Below, piece by piece: positions 1 to 13,503 of a stretch of 64,000 nucleotides of DNA; the stretch's first letter is position 1; each line of letters starts with the position of its first letter. The stretch comes from Solea solea (taxonomy: Eukaryota > Chordata > Actinopteri > Pleuronectiformes > Soleidae): positions 6,013,001-6,077,000 of the forward strand of contig NC_081150.1 in the NCBI RefSeq assembly GCF_958295425.1. The letters run 5' to 3'. The notes beneath the pieces are model-generated. The model was not told the origin of the DNA. It was given only the letters and a program-made list of their open reading frames with translations, and did no database searches. Position numbers and translations under genes: made by a program.

Positions 1-1440
1 CTGTATATGATGTGCTTGGATGGAAAACACAGAAGCAGAAAAGGAAGATGTAGAAGAAGGTAAGGTAAAGGCAGGCCAGGCTTACTTGGCCACCCGTTTA
101 AGCTTTAATGCATGAATACAAAACAATAGAGACAAAATGAATGGATTACATGCAGGTGACTATTAGACTGTACTGGTGTACAGAAAACAGAATGGAGTAG
201 ATTTGAAAAATGGGAGTCTCAAACAGCTGTTTCTGCAGTATGTGCCACCTCCAGATGGTTTTGACTGAAAATCATTCATAAATGAATACAAAACACTATT
301 TAGTGCTGCTGTGCTATGTTCACGTTAGGTAGATATCTCCAATTAATGTGTAATTAACTTTGAAAGAGTAGTACTGTGACGTTATTTAGCCTTTCTGCAG
401 CTATTCTGCACTTAAAACGATTACTTGTATTTATTAATGAGTAAATATACCCCCTCACAATTATAAAAAAAAACATCAGTCACGTTTGTCAAGCCCTAAC
501 TAACTGTAGCTAACTAACTAGGGGAACGCAGTGCTCGTTTTTACAGAGAAACTTGAACGCAGCACTCAGAGCAAAGAACTGTGAGGTTGAGGAGGACGGT
601 AAAAACAAAGATGGACATCGACCGAATATAACCGATACTGGTAATTAATTGTGTACAAGCGTTCGTGAAATGTAAATTGCACTGACCGTGACTCGAGGGT
701 AAAAGGGGATGGAGTGACAGGTCGAGCAAAAGGGCTGCTAGTTCGGTAGCTAAGTTAGCCTGAGTAGCATATTAGACACGTACGCTAGCGTTACAAGGTG
801 TGTGTAACCTGAAGGACAGAATACTTAGGCACCATTACTGACATAGCGCTAAATAATAACTAGCATTTTTGTCATAATTGGTATAAACAGAGTGTAGCGT
901 TTGCAGCCGTCACTCCCCTTCCTCGATTTCTCGGTCAGCTGTTGTTGTTGCTCTGTTACTGAAAACCAGACAGCAGCCATTTACTACTTCATCACAAAAG
1001 ACAGGGGCGCAAACGTATTCTCACACATGATTATGATGATCGGCTATGCATCAGTTCATCTACTATGTGGTACAATGAAAGCAGGGAGCTAGCAGGCAGA
1101 ATTGGTATGCAAGTGTGTATAATATTGCTTATAATTACATTTTGCGTGTAGTCGTAACGGCCTCGGGGTGTCGCTGTTGAGTGTTGACTCGTAACTAAGC
1201 AAGTCGAAATATTATATCTGTAGCTGTAATAGCAATAATAATCTCGTATGTCCCCACACACATTAAGAAACACCATAATTGTTTCTAAGATAAATAAAAC
1301 ATATACATTTTAACAATAACAAAAACAAGACTAAGTAGTTGGTTGTGTCTGATCTTGTCACTTGAACTTATTTCATTACACTTGACAGCACAAACATATC
1401 TACACCTTTTATTCATTTTGCTCCATGTTCATTTATACAG
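1..1440. other. 5' flank and leader intron of agbl5; no coding sequence seen
   Basis: No exon can be supported here. Because the first coding exon begins with a splice acceptor at 1440, a non-coding agbl5 exon must lie upstream, probably in this stretch or before the window. Bases 52-66 hold a good donor (AAGAAG/GTAAGG). It could be the end of such an exon or the end of an exon of a neighbouring gene; I could not decide. Confidence 0.4.
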
Positions 1441-1447
1441 GCTGCCA

Positions 1448-1462
1448 ATGTGCCATCGGTGA
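1448..1462 (+). promoter_or_regulatory. Short upstream ORF in the agbl5 leader
   Basis: The exon carrying the agbl5 start begins at about 1441 after a TTTATACAG acceptor. Seven bases into it there is an ATG followed by three codons and TGA (peptide MCHR). It lies 60 bases before the main ATG and is in a different frame from it. A ribosome initiating here could reinitiate at 1522. The effect is inferred; the ORF is seen. Confidence 0.4.
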
Positions 1463-1521
1463 CCAAGACTCAACAAAGAACCCAGGGGGAGAGAGGTGAA
1501 AGAGGGTTTAACTCCTGGACC

Positions 1522-4500
1522 ATGGAGGCTTATTTTGGTAATATTGTGTTTGGCTCCAAGTTTGACTCAGGGAACCTGGCTCGTGTGGAGAAGGTGGAGA
1601 AGGCTAGCTCAAGCCCTTCTTCCGACACAGCTTCCAGTGGGAGTGCTCCTTTAGTATCAAGCCTCTCCCCTGATTATGAGTTCAATGTGTGGACACAGCC
1701 GGACTGTGCTGGCACAGAACATGAGAATGGAAACAGGTTACAAATCTTCAGCTTTTGTTGCACATATTTGTACACAGCCACTGTGCTGCATTACATTCAT
1801 TTTATTAAGTCACGTTTTTTGTGTTTCAGGTCATGGTTTTACTTCAGTGTACGGGGTGTAGCACCAGGGAAGATACTGAAGATCAATGTGATGAACATGA
1901 ATAACCAGAGGAAGCTCTACAGCCAGGGCATGACTCCTCTTGTTCGCACTTTACCTGGCAAGAATCGGTGGGAAAGGATTAGAGACAGACCCACAACTGA
2001 GGTACACACTCATACACCCTTGGGACTATTAGGAAGAGCATGTGGGCAACAGGAGGCAGAGAGGCAATGGGCCATCAGTCTGGTTCCTGACAGCTATAAT
2101 AATCTTTCTAATAATATCTCTCATCTTCCGTTCTTCTGTCACTTCCCAGATTAAAGATAACCAGTTCATTCTCTCATTCACTCACCGGCTGTCAGAGGTG
2201 CGAGGGGCAACCACCTACTTCTCCTTCTGCTATCCATTCTCTTATAGTGAGAGTCAGGAGATGCTGCAGCAGTTGGATGAGAGTTACCCCAGTGGTGCTC
2301 ACCTCAGTCCAAGCAGGTAGAATACATACAGCTCACCTAAACACCTGACATTTGATACTACTTATTAAGTAAAATTACCTAAGAATTTGGCCGTTCATCA
2401 TGTCTGTCTCACTCTCTTTTCTTTTACTCCTTGCAATATCTGTCCCATTCAGTGCTCCAGAAAGTGTGTATTATCACAGGGAGTTGCTATGCCACTCTCT
2501 GGATGGCAACAGAGTGGACCTGCTCACTGTGACCAACTGCAATGGGATGCAGGAGCAGAGAGAGCCCCATCTGCCTAAGTTATTTCCAGACACTAACACT
2601 CCAAGACCACATCGCTTCTGCAACAAAAGGGTATAACTCAGCTGTACATAAAGTCAACGATTTCGGCTGTAATCTGACACCTTAGATGACACGTAATGAC
2701 TTAGTATAAAGCCTGCATATGATGTGAAATCACCTAAAATTGTCAAAGTGGTTATTACACTAACCCTTGACATTTGTGTGTTTGCAGGTGTTTTTCCTAA
2801 GCAGTCGGGTGCACCCAGGGGAAACTCCCGCATCCTTTGTGTTTAATGGTTTCCTGAATTTTATCTTAAGAAGAGACGACCCGCGAGCTCACACACTTCG
2901 AAACATGTTTGTGTTCAAACTCATTCCAATGCTTAACCCAGACGGGGTTGTCCGCGGACACTACAGGTAAGAATGTCATACTCACATACACGTACTGTAC
3001 ATGCACCCTCACAACATCGTACAACAAAGCGATTATCATTTGACACAATCTAGACTAGAAATTACTTTTGTCTCATGACGACATGCTCATTTGTGTCATC
3101 ATCTGGAATCAAGTCTGGAACAATGTGAATCTAGCACAGTATGTGTGCCATCTGCTCTTTGAACAAACACTTTGTAACAAGTCTGTTATAATAAGTTCAC
3201 TACAATTAGTCACTGATTATCAGGCACTATTACATAAGGAAAGTGTGTTGTGTGACTTCTATCCTATTGTTTTTGTTAATGGTGAGTGATCTGTGATTCT
3301 TCTACAGGACTGACTCCAGAGGAGTGAACTTGAACAGACAATATCTGAACCCCAGCCCTGAGCTGCACCCATCCATCTATGCAGCCAAAACTCTGTTGCT
3401 CTACCACCACACACACAATCGCTTGCACAATACACAGTCCAGTACACACTTAAACAACACTACAAACACACAGACTCCTTCCCCCATCAACATCAAACCC
3501 ACCAGTCAGCACCAAGCTCCTCCCCGCGGAGTCAGCTCGAATCAACGAATTGCAGAGAAAGATGAAAATCCCACACAAACTGAAATTCCCATGGCGATGG
3601 AGGAAAATGTCTGGGTTATTACAGAGATGGGGAAAGAAGACAGCTCCTCGAGCTCCTCAGAGACTGTAGCCCCAGTTACTGTAGACGTCCCACAGGTGGA
3701 GGAACAGGAATCAATTCCACCTCAGGAGGGGGGTGTGGCTTATTATGTGGACTTACATGGCCATGCCTCCAAACGTGGTTGTTTCATGTATGGAAATAAC
3801 CTTCCTGATGAGAGCCAGCAGGTCAAAGCATATTTATTCATACCAACCATTCTCAGATTGCTGTCAAACTGCAACACAGCTTCATTGCATTCTTTTTTCC
3901 TCTGTCTGCAGGTAGAGAACATGCTGTACCCAAGGCTGATCGCTGTGAACTCTGCCCACTTTGATTTCCCTGCCTGCAACTTTTCTGAGAAAAATATGTA
4001 TGCACGGGACAAGAGAGATGGGCAGTCGAAGGAAGGCAGTGGTCGGGTGGCAATCCACAAGGCCATAGGGCTGCTGCACAGGTGAGAATTGAATAAATAC
4101 ACACTGCTTCAACAGTTTAAATAGCAAAAATCAACAATTAAAGGGAGATCAAAAATTCATTGCTGGGTAATTATCCCATTGTTAGTGATGTATCTTTTCA
4201 TATGTTGTAATTAGATAACATCTATTTATTGGCTAAGTATTGAATATATTATTGCAGAATCAGCTGTTGCAACCATTAAGCCTTGTTTCCTTCAAGCGGT
4301 TTAGTACAGAACAGTACACCCTGCTCTGAGTTGCGTTTCCATTGCTGGATGTGTGGGCCAGATCTGTAAATTATGTAGCTGTTTACATAATGGGTCATCT
4401 ATGTAAGTAGTTTAACGCCATACCAGCACGACACAGTGTAGCTCGCCAACTAATCTCTGTCGAAGAGGGCAATACAGTAAACAAATTACATACATAATAC

Positions 4501-7500
4501 ATACTCGTGCTAGTTTCCATTTGACAACGAGAACGCACATTATTGTGTACCCTACCACACTAAACAGGGCCCTAGTCACATATCTGTTATTGGTTTCCCA
4601 ACAGCTACACTTTGGAGTGCAACTACAACACAGGTAAAACCATGAACACCATCCCACCTGCCTGTCATGACAACGGACGGGCGACCCCACCTCCACATTC
4701 ATCATTCCCTCCAAAATACACTCCAGAGATATTTGAACAGGTAGGAGGACATAATCTTTTTTTGGGTGGGAAATTGATTTGCCTAGATTTTAGTTTTTCT
4801 GAGGTAACAAATTGCATCAGGGGTTTTACTACAGTGTGCTTTTAAGGTTTATGATATTTGTAAATAACACTTTATCTAATGTGCATCAGGTGGGGCGTGC
4901 TGTGGCCATCTCAGCTCTGGATATGCTGGAGTGTAACCCCTGGTCACGGCTGGTTCTGTCAGAGTACAGCTGCCTAACAAATCTTCGAGCCTGGATCCTC
5001 AAGCACGTCCGCAACACCAAAGGCCTGAATACAAACATGCATGCCCACCCTCCAACAAGACCACACCACAATGGCAGTAAGGCTTCACCACCAAAAGGTT
5101 TCAACAAGTGAGTTCAGACAAAGACACCAGGCAAAAATGTACACTGAAGTGTACATTTGTGCTATTTATGTAAAAGATGTTGTTTTTTTAATGTGATTTT
5201 CCTGGTAGCTTTCTGTCTGGCTCCACCTCTGAGAACACGCTCAACCGCGTTCGATGCAACAGCCACAGCAGCAGCAGCCAAACACCCTCTCCCAAGATGC
5301 ACAGCTCTCCAAGCTTTACTTTTGGCTGCCCTCCACCCCGGACTCACTCGCAGCACAATAGCACACACACAAGAGGACGTGGCAGCAACAAGACACTCGT
5401 ACCGGTCAGGGGTAAGCTGATCTCTCAACAATCTGCATGTCTTGCTGGTTAGTATTTTGTATCACCTCTGACGGTGTCAGTTGACTCTTCTCTTTAAATC
5501 TCAACATTGCATATTCTATCTGGAGTCTTGTTTTTTCTGCTGTCCTCTATTTTTTTTGTACCATTGTAGATGATTGGAGCTTGGGACACTTGTTTTTTTG
5601 AGAATTGAACAAATGGATTCCCATCCTGGATGTGTCTGCCCTGTAGTATCTGCATGACCCAAGCATGACACACACACCCCCCCCCACCTGCTACTTGTGC
5701 ATGCATTTTGTGGCCTCGCTGACATTAGTTGTGCCCAGAGTGAGGATGAAACTACATTTTTCATCAGTTTTCATGAGCCTTGTTCTTAGGCACAACAATA
5801 AATTGTTTATGCAGTTGGAAACTGAAATATCTCTAAATAAATCAAAGTTTAATCAAAATTTAATTGAATTTTGAAAATTTAATAAAAACAGGACATTCTG
5901 AACTGGAGTCAGATTGGTTCAGGGAATCGGCAGCAATACCCAGCCCTACTTGTTTTCAGCTCAGACGACATATAGCATATGTTCCTACCTCACAATTTTA
6001 TTCCATTCTATAATTCCAAATCACAACATACGTTATCTCAAGGCACTCAAAACACAAGGTTGATTCCTTACAATATTCTCAATGTATCCCGTTAGTTTCC
6101 AACATCTGTTGTGCCTCAGCCCATGGCTCTTGTAAATATTCATATTGCACACAATCGTTGCACGTCGTTGAGCTGGTGTGTGTGTGTCTTCCTCTCTGTA
6201 GACCCTAAGCCTCAAGAGAAGAGACGCCCCCCCCACCACCGCTCCGTCCTACAGTCTCCCAGCAACAGCCACACTCCCTCACGCCCCCCACTCTCACCCC
6301 CTTCCTCCTCCTCCTCCTCGTCTTCCTCAGTGTGTGCTGCAGGCTCCTGTCCCCTCCCGGCCTCCGTCAGTATGACAGGTCTGTACACACTCCAGCCCCC
6401 CAGCCTCTCCACTTTGCTCCCCTCCCTGCAGGCTCTGCCTCGACCCGGGCTTCTCTCCAAACTGAGCCCCCTGCTCCTTCAGAGCCTACCGCCAGCCAGT
6501 ACCACTCCAACTGGGCCCACCCAGGACTGAAACAATCCTAACCTTTTACCGTTATGACCTCCGTGTGTGGGGGTGGGGGGGTGGGTAGTGGGAGTAGGCC
6601 AAGTGACCCTGTTTAGACCTGGTATTAACATTCCTTGAGTGATCCGAACACGGACAGATCGTGCTACCGCTACACACAGGTCTGAACACTACCAATCCCT
6701 TCAGAATGCGTCCTCAAATCAAAAAACACATTCAGACACATTCGTGAGCATGCATGAATCCATCCTCAGCCTGTATTAGAGAAAACTTATTTCATGTTAC
6801 ACACCACTGAATTCACCTTTTTATACCCAAATCAAGCATAACATTCAACCACTAAAACAAATGTTTCTGTTAAGGAAGGCAAACAAATGACTATGTTTTC
6901 ACATCTTAATCAAGAAATAATAAGGTTGTTTACTATTTTTTCAGTTTTTTTGTAAAACAGTACATTTGAAAATTCATGGATAACAATAATAATTATATTT
7001 TAGCATTATGAATATCATTAACTGGTGTATTGACCATTACAGAAACATAAAAAATGACTCTGTTAAAACACTGTTAATGTAGGGCAGCTGTGTGGCTTTG
7101 GGTGGTGGTCTGTTTGTTAAGGACTGTATCTGTTTATTATGTTCAAACAGATATGATATCAGTGTAAATTTGAATGAAGGGACGGGGACACCAGATCCGA
7201 TCACATGTGGTCACAGAAGACACATCCAGGACACATTTTAACGCCGGAGTGATCAGTCGTACTTAGGGCTGTCTGCGTGTAATTGGATTGCTGAGGATAT
7301 CAATACCAGGTCTGAATGGGGCTTTGTAGGTTAAGAGCAGATCACTATCACATGCGTGTGTGACTGACTGAAACATTATTGGTGCTAGCTCTTGTAAAAT
7401 TCTCCTCAAATATTCTGCACATATCTGCATAATTACATGTGTCTGCAGTATTAGCACCTTAGAATAAATAATACACTTGAGAGCGCCGAGAGCTCCTCTG

Positions 7501-7552
7501 GTATCGTCATGTTGAATGAAAAGTTTCAACATAAATAAATCAAACTTGTGTG

Positions 7553-7635
<83 letters not shown>

Positions 7636-10600
7636 AAACCCTGGGACAGTGAGTCAGTGATATTACAGTGGGAATATGTAACAAAGAGACACAATTGCTT
7701 GGCTACATAATTTCCATTGTGCCCTACTACTTGCAGTATGTAAATATTATTAGTATGCATTGATATTTGAAATATTATACTAATGGAGTATATTACAATG
7801 AGTAAGTCTCTTTTTAAGTGTATATATACAACTAATAAGCTAAGAGGAATTACCACATTACTGTGCTGATATTTGGGAAATAGCCAGGGCTATCAATTTT
7901 TAAATGTTATCTTAAAATCACTGTCACTCTTACAAGTAGCTGTACTTTGAATTATTTTGCGTTGTTGCACTTATTTATTGGTTTTATTTATTTATTTATT
8001 TATTTATTTGGAGAAGAAAAAAAAAGCAACAGGTTTTGCTAAATTAGTGGTGGCTTCTGTTCTCTGATGTATTGTGTCTTTGTATTTCACTCTATAACTC
8101 TATAATGTGTGTACTGTACGTAAAACAGGTCACAGGCCGATCTCACCGTCCCTTTATGGTTACTTCTGTGCTCCAAATCGGTCGTGGCTCCTGTAATCTG
8201 CATTTAATGTCTTGTGGTATTTAAAAGGCCTGTTGTTTCATTTTTATATTTATATACAAGTATGCAGTTCCTCCTTTCTGTGATAATTATTTCAACCTCT
8301 TTACCATTCCAGTGTCAGTCCAGTCTTGGTCCTGACGCTAAGATATTCACAGTAGCCTACTGCCAGAAACCTCACGTGGACCATTGCTGGTTTTAAATCC
8401 TTATGGATGGTGGAACCACAGAATTGTCAAAATAAGAATTGTGTCATGGAGCTGTTTGCCAACAAGCAATATCATTTAATACTATTTGTTTGTCAGAAGA
8501 GTGTTGCAAAGTCCAGCAGGCAAGTGTCAATAATTTTTCTAATACCAAATCCAGTATTGGTTTTGGTGTAAATAAAGTGTATAGTTTTTAAATTTTAATA
8601 CATGTTTCATCTAGCAGGTGAGACATTCACCATTATTTATTAAAACACATATGTGTGTGTGTGTTTGTTGTATAAATTGAATGTGGCAGGCGCGTAGTAG
8701 TAAAAAAAAGTTGATATATTTTGTGGTTAGCCGAGATGAGATATTATCTTGTTGTCCTTGGTGTTTTGTGTAAGCCTTGAGGATAATTTGTGGAATTATA
8801 GTTATTTGTCTGTAATTCATTTTTGTGTGCTGTCGTCAAAGAATTTGATGATGGTGTGTGTTGTAAGACCAGCCGTTTTAGATGCACTGAAGTTGCCGAG
8901 GTGGAACATTTGTGATCTGACATATGATTGATTGGATCAAAATAGCTTTCAGAACATTTGGCCTTGCCTTGCCGTAGCTATTGTCTGTCCCAGTGCTGTG
9001 CATCATCGTTGTCATGGTGTGCCTTCCTCTATTGTAAACAGTACGTCTAAAAAGGCTGCACTCATTCTTTTTTTTTTTTAACCAGAATTATATTGTTATT
9101 TAGAACCCCTGAAAGATGTAATATGTAAACAATGGAAGAATGTTCTCTATATTTTTGATGATTTTGAGTTTGCTGGCCAAAAATAATGAATGGTTTAAAA
9201 AAAAAAAAAAAAACATTACAACGGATTACAATAAGTTAAAGGGGCATATGTAGGACTTAGAGAAGGCAGCTAATTTGAGCAGAGGTCAAATAAGAACTGA
9301 TGATTCTCTTGCACACTATCCTCTCATACAGTGATGTTTGATAGTTTTTCCAAACTAGAGCCCTGACATCTAAGCAGTTTGTGATCACATTCCTAATTTA
9401 CTACGAGGAGTGAAAATGGGATTTCGGAGACAATGTTGTTTTTATACTCTTTTCATATATCACTTTAGTGGTTTTCATCCTGCATAGTGAAGACAATGGA
9501 TAAGGAGCTTTCAGCTGAGAACAGTTTTGGAGCGATGCGGGGAAATGCACTGTAGTTGTATTCTGCTTCCTCACTGTGAACTTTGTCCTGCTGTTTCCCC
9601 ACTGTTTCAAACTTAAATGTCCTCATCCTGAATAACAAAAAAAGCTGTGTGCATAGTCACATTCCCATTAAGTCTCCCTGCTTTATACTTTCCTTCACTG
9701 TGGTGCTAACCTTCTTTACCAGACTTGGGTTAAGTGTTTGTCTGTGTAACATCTTTAAGAGTATCACCTTCTTGAATGTGCTGCTGTCCTTTTGCTGCCT
9801 CTCTGTTTAACCTCTGGAATAAAATATATATATATATATATATATCCTTTTGTGAAGCAACTTCTCTGTGCGAGTGTTCTACTCTCTATTCATTCTTTTG
9901 ACTCTAATCATGTAGAGCACAGGTCAAAGGTGAAAGTAAGACCTCAGGAAATTGATCATTGAAGTGTTGACATATATCAAATAGCATGTGTTACATTTCG
10001 TATTACTTGTTATTGTGCTATAAAATGATGTTAATTTCCCAATGTTGCAATGCTCAGATGCCACCCACCGTTTCTCCATTCCTGGTTTTCTTGTCTTCAT
10101 TTTCATTCCCCGTCATGTGCTTAACAGGCATCATCTTTCCAGACTTTCAGGCAGGTGGAACCAGTTCAGAGCGTCCGTCCAAAATACCATTTCCCATGCG
10201 TCCTGGGCGTGTGGCGAAAGGCTGCCGGAGTCTATTGGTAGGCCGTCACTCCACAGAAGCCTGTATAGAGTTTAGCAGACTTGTGGCTCACATACACACA
10301 CAATGCAAACTCTCCTCATTTTACCTAATTTTACCTCATTTGTGTTTAAATATGTATAGCTTATATAAATCTTTTGGTTTACACAGGTTGCTAAAGTCTC
10401 CGGGCCTGAACACATCCTTTCCTCCATCAAACTTACCAAGTGAGTTCAAGAAAACACAGATAAGATTACACATATGTGTTGTATACTACATGACCCTCTT
10501 TAATATATGCTATGACGACTTTTCCATTAGTGGTTAAAATATTAACCTCTTCACTACCTGCCCAGGTGTGACCTGCAACCGCACGTGAGCTGCATCACCA

Positions 10601-11590
10601 TCCGGAAGCCGGGGTCAATGGACAGCCCATCCACACGTGGCAGTAAAACAAAACCGGTTGGCAATACTCATTCCTCATCTGGAGGAAAAGAGGAGTCGGC
10701 CGCCATCAAAGTCTGGAAGCTGCTTCGACCAGGTCTCCACCGACACCTGTCACTGTCAGGTACCTATATATACATGAAATGGTTTCCACTCTATTTGTCA
10801 ACTGACTAAGGATTAGATGTTTTGCACTCGAACTTATTAGAAAGGATGGATTCAACATGACCTCAGCTGCATTACTAGAAAGTATATCACTTAATTGTAT
10901 CCGCTCTAAAAGTTAAAGGGTTTCTTCTTGGTCCATATCTACCAAGTTTCAAGAGAATCAGCTCAGTAGCGTTATTTAATTTTGCCTCATTTGTGGAGCA
11001 TTTTATTGTCTTTCAGGTCATTATATTGGTTGTATGCCTCTTAACTTGGAATCTCTAAACTGCTGATGCCCATTTTTATACTTATGTTGGGTATAAACTG
11101 CACGATACATATAAACAAATAAGATAATCGTTTGCGTTTCTCTGGTCAGGTGTATCAGGGAAAGACGGTGCCATACAGCTGGCCTCCAAAGCACTTCTGA
11201 AGGACACAGACAACCATCTACACTGCAAGGACTGTGCCATCATAAAGGCTGCACCAGAGACAGATGAGATACTGCAACAGGTGAAAACCAATATGCACAC
11301 TTTGTGTCAAATATAATTTAACATGTGACCTCTGTCAAACTTGGGGCATATGATAACCTAAATGCCCAGAAATGTCATCCAAATTCCTCTTTGAGAGAAG
11401 CTGCTCACAGACAAACATACAGACAAATACAGTCAAAAACATCACCTGCTTGGTGGGCGTAATTAAAGTAAGACAAATGACTTTACCAGGCTGTGCCATG
11501 TTGTCTTTGAAGGTTGATGAAACTCCAGTGAGTCCGCTGCCGGAGCCTGTCGGTATGGGTGACACAGTGACCCTCTGTGGAGAAGCCTAG
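1522..11590 (+). CDS. agbl5: Cytosolic carboxypeptidase-like protein 5 (CCP5), long form, 16 coding exons
   Basis: M14-family zinc carboxypeptidase that removes the branch-point glutamate, and glutamates generally, from polyglutamylated tubulin. Exons read from splice sites: 1522-1736, 1830-2001, 2150-2316, 2453-2630, 2788-2966, 3308-3821, 3912-4081, 4605-4740, 4890-5107, 5209-5411, 6202-6378, 10143-10237, 10387-10439, 10566-10759, 11150-11280, 11513-11590. Every phase matches, giving 959 residues. The protein opens [20 protein letters not shown], as vertebrate CCP5 does. Zinc ligands sit in [10 protein letters not shown] (H253, E256) and [11 protein letters not shown] (H454); the catalytic Glu is in [10 protein letters not shown] (E536). 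The enzyme therefore looks intact. The ATG at 1522 has a strong context (ACCATGG). The exons from 10143 on are inferred from phase and splice sites only; I do not recognise their sequence from mammalian CCP5. In exon 10566 an alternative donor at 10733 keeps the same phase. The CCP5 identity is very sure; the tail is moderately sure. Confidence 0.93.
6202..6530 (+). CDS. agbl5: Alternative terminal exon of agbl5 (short form, 826 residues)
   Basis: If the donor at 6379 is not used, the exon starting at 6202 (acceptor CTCTGTAG) reads on to a TGA at 6528-6530. This gives an 826-residue CCP5. The exon encodes a low-complexity Pro/Ser-rich tail with a run of nine serines, and ends in [10 protein letters not shown]. 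The stretch [17 protein letters not shown] aligns by eye with GSCLLPDSFNIPG of human CCP5, so the exon is real. Which of the two 3' ends dominates cannot be told from sequence. Poly(A) signals for the short form exist at 8571-8576 and 9818-9823. Confidence 0.75.
6531..10142 (+). other. Alternative 3' UTR / long intron of agbl5
   Basis: This stretch is 3' UTR in the short agbl5 form and intron in the long form. It carries AATAAA at 8571-8576 and 9818-9823. It also holds a CA microsatellite (about 7553-7632), a TTTA repeat (about 7985-8009), an A run (about 9197-9213) and an AT repeat (about 9823-9845). Open frames here are produced by the CA repeat or by chance. Confidence 0.6.
7553..7632. repeat. 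(CA)n microsatellite with interspersed CG
   Basis: About 80 bases of almost uninterrupted CA dinucleotides, with three GCACAC interruptions in the middle. It lies in the agbl5 alternative 3' UTR/intron and generates spurious long open frames on both strands. Confidence 0.95.
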
Positions 11591-12945
11591 GAACTGCAGA
11601 GGAGGAAGAGGCACTTGTATACGACACCAATTTTTAAATCATAACCATTCAAAACAGGCATTATATCAGACTGACTAAACTGTGCAATATGTTTTTTTTA
11701 TTATTATTTTATATATTCAGTTTCCTGAATATCGTTACCAGTACATAGTTAAAGGTTATAATTCCCTACAACTGTGCGGCTCAATACCTACAAACTGCTC
11801 AGTACATACCTTCCCTGAAGTCACAGGGGGTGAAGTGCCTTGCTCAATGACACCATAACGGTGAAGCACACATGTGAAATATCTCTTAACATTTCAGTTA
11901 CTCTTAGTGTCCCTCATATTTGTGTTTTTTGCCACTTTACTATTTTCCTTCTGCTGCTCTCTCCCTCAAACGGATAGTGAACACAGTCTGACAAGTATTC
12001 CTATATACACTGATGAGTATACTGCATGCCACAGTCAGCCACTCGTTACATTAGAGGTTGACTTCTAGTCTCACTTAAGAGCACAATGGCACCTTGTACA
12101 GCTTCCTTTACGTCCTTTTTGTATTTTAAAACAATGTGAGAGCGAAGTGTGTATTGATTTCAAAAGTCCTTTGCGCTTTGTATGTTACTCATAAAAAGGT
12201 ATTCACCATTCATTTTACCATACTGTTCACCAGAACCGAAACTGGAATGTCTAATTGTGGAGTCACAATTATCCAAAACGCAAAACAGTCAGTGAGCAAG
12301 TCTGTCATTCATTTGACACCACTGACACAAGTACAAAAAATTCCGAGTAGACAGTATGAGATTCGGGACAGATGTACATCTTACATGGGACCACCCTCAG
12401 TGTGTGCATGTGCACATGGCTCTCGTGAAGGAGGCCAACAAAAACAAACCCATCATGAACCCCTTTGTTGTTATCATGTAAAGAAACCTCTCCAGAGCAG
12501 GTCAAGGAGGCCTTGTGGAGCTGGAGGGTTAAAGAAAGGCAGCTAAACACAAAGAAATTCCAAAAGCAAATCCATGTGTCATCTACAAAAGAGCTATAAA
12601 CCTTTACTTTCCAAAATTCCCAGGTTGATGTGGATGTAAAACAAATATATAGCTGTAGTTGTTCACATTCCCTCTTAGAACAGTGATTTGAAAAGAAGAT
12701 CAATCATTTTGTTACTTAGAATTAACATGGTAAAATTTGACTTCAGATTTTTCCTTTTTTTGGAATTTTGTTGAAATTAAACCCAAGATGGGATTCTACT
12801 TTTATGGATATTGGACAATATTTCGTACATACTTGTATTACACCAGTGTTGTGTGTGTTTTGTTCACATGAGACAATCTGACTGAGATTATACTATGTTG
12901 GAACTTAAAAGAAATGTGATGTGTAAATAAATGATCTTTGAAAAC
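11591..12945 (+). other. agbl5: 3' UTR of the long agbl5 transcript
   Basis: Non-coding sequence from the TAG at 11588-11590 to the AATAAA at 12926-12931, which is followed by a GT-rich stretch. That is the usual layout of a cleavage site. No other gene is visible in between. The 3' ends of agbl5 and ost4 converge, separated by about 430 bases of repeat-bearing DNA. Confidence 0.6.
12926..12931 (+). terminator. Poly(A) signal AATAAA, agbl5 long form
   Basis: Canonical AATAAA about 1.3 kb after the long-form stop codon, with T/GT-rich sequence downstream. It is the first well-placed signal before the convergent ost4 gene. Confidence 0.6.
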
Positions 12946-12974
12946 ACCAAGTGTGCATTTACTTTTGTGAGAAC

Positions 12975-13170
12975 ATCCATCTTCTACCACTTGAAGCTCC
13001 ACCTGAGGGTCACGGGGGTGCTGTGCTAATCTCAGCTGACATAGGGCGTTAGGCGGGGTACACCCTGGACAGATCACCAGTCCATCACAGGGACACATAT
13101 GGAGACAAACCACCATCCACTCTCACACCTATGGTCAATTTAGAGTGTCCAATTGACCTAATCCCCATTT
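12975..13170 (+). repeat. Teleost interspersed repeat fragment
   Basis: Contains the phrases CTGAGGGTCACGGGGG, GGCGGGGTACACCCTGGACA and GTCCATCACAGGGACACA, then GGTCAATTTAGAGTGTCCAA. I know this order from a repeat very common in fish genomes. Related pieces lie at 26048-26290 (same strand) and 48505-48645 (opposite strand). I cannot name the family with certainty. Confidence 0.7.
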
Positions 13171-13383
13171 GTGAGTACAATGAAGTGATAATGGAATTGT
13201 GTTATTTCAGTTTTACCTTGTAATACATTTGCAAAGATTTTTTTTAATTTATTTTCACATTGGCTTTATGAAACCGAGTGTACATTGTTGAGCAAAAGGC
13301 TGAAACGTAAAAGGGTCTGAATACACAGTACATATGGGTGACAGGAATTAACTGAAAATCAATGCAAATGTACTGCATGTGTT

Positions 13384-13389
13384 TTTATT
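13384..13389 (-). terminator. ost4: Poly(A) signal AATAAA of ost4
   Basis: TTTATT on the + strand, reading AATAAA on the minus strand. It lies about 310 bases after the ost4 stop and is the nearest canonical signal. Confidence 0.6.
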
Positions 13390-13503
13390 ACAAAAAGAAC
13401 ATACACCACTGTGCAACCATAGCAACATAGAAATTCATCTCTTGGAAAGAAGGATGGAAGTTGGGGAATGTTTCCAAGGTGGTGGCTTTGATTCCCATCT
13501 CAT

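Noticed and set aside
1..66. Exon end of an upstream gene
   Set aside because: A good donor (AAG/GTAAGG) is visible, but the preceding 60 bases are too short to assign a product. The opposite strand offers an equally plausible acceptor (ATATACAG) at the window edge.
4412..4714. 100-codon minus frame over an agbl5 intron/exon
   Set aside because: Shadow of agbl5; it overlaps the exon at 4605-4740 that carries the catalytic Glu on the + strand.
7263..7856. 197-codon minus-strand open frame
   Set aside because: Its length comes from the CA microsatellite (a run of alternating Cys-Val). There is no conserved domain, and it lies in the agbl5 alternative 3' UTR/intron.
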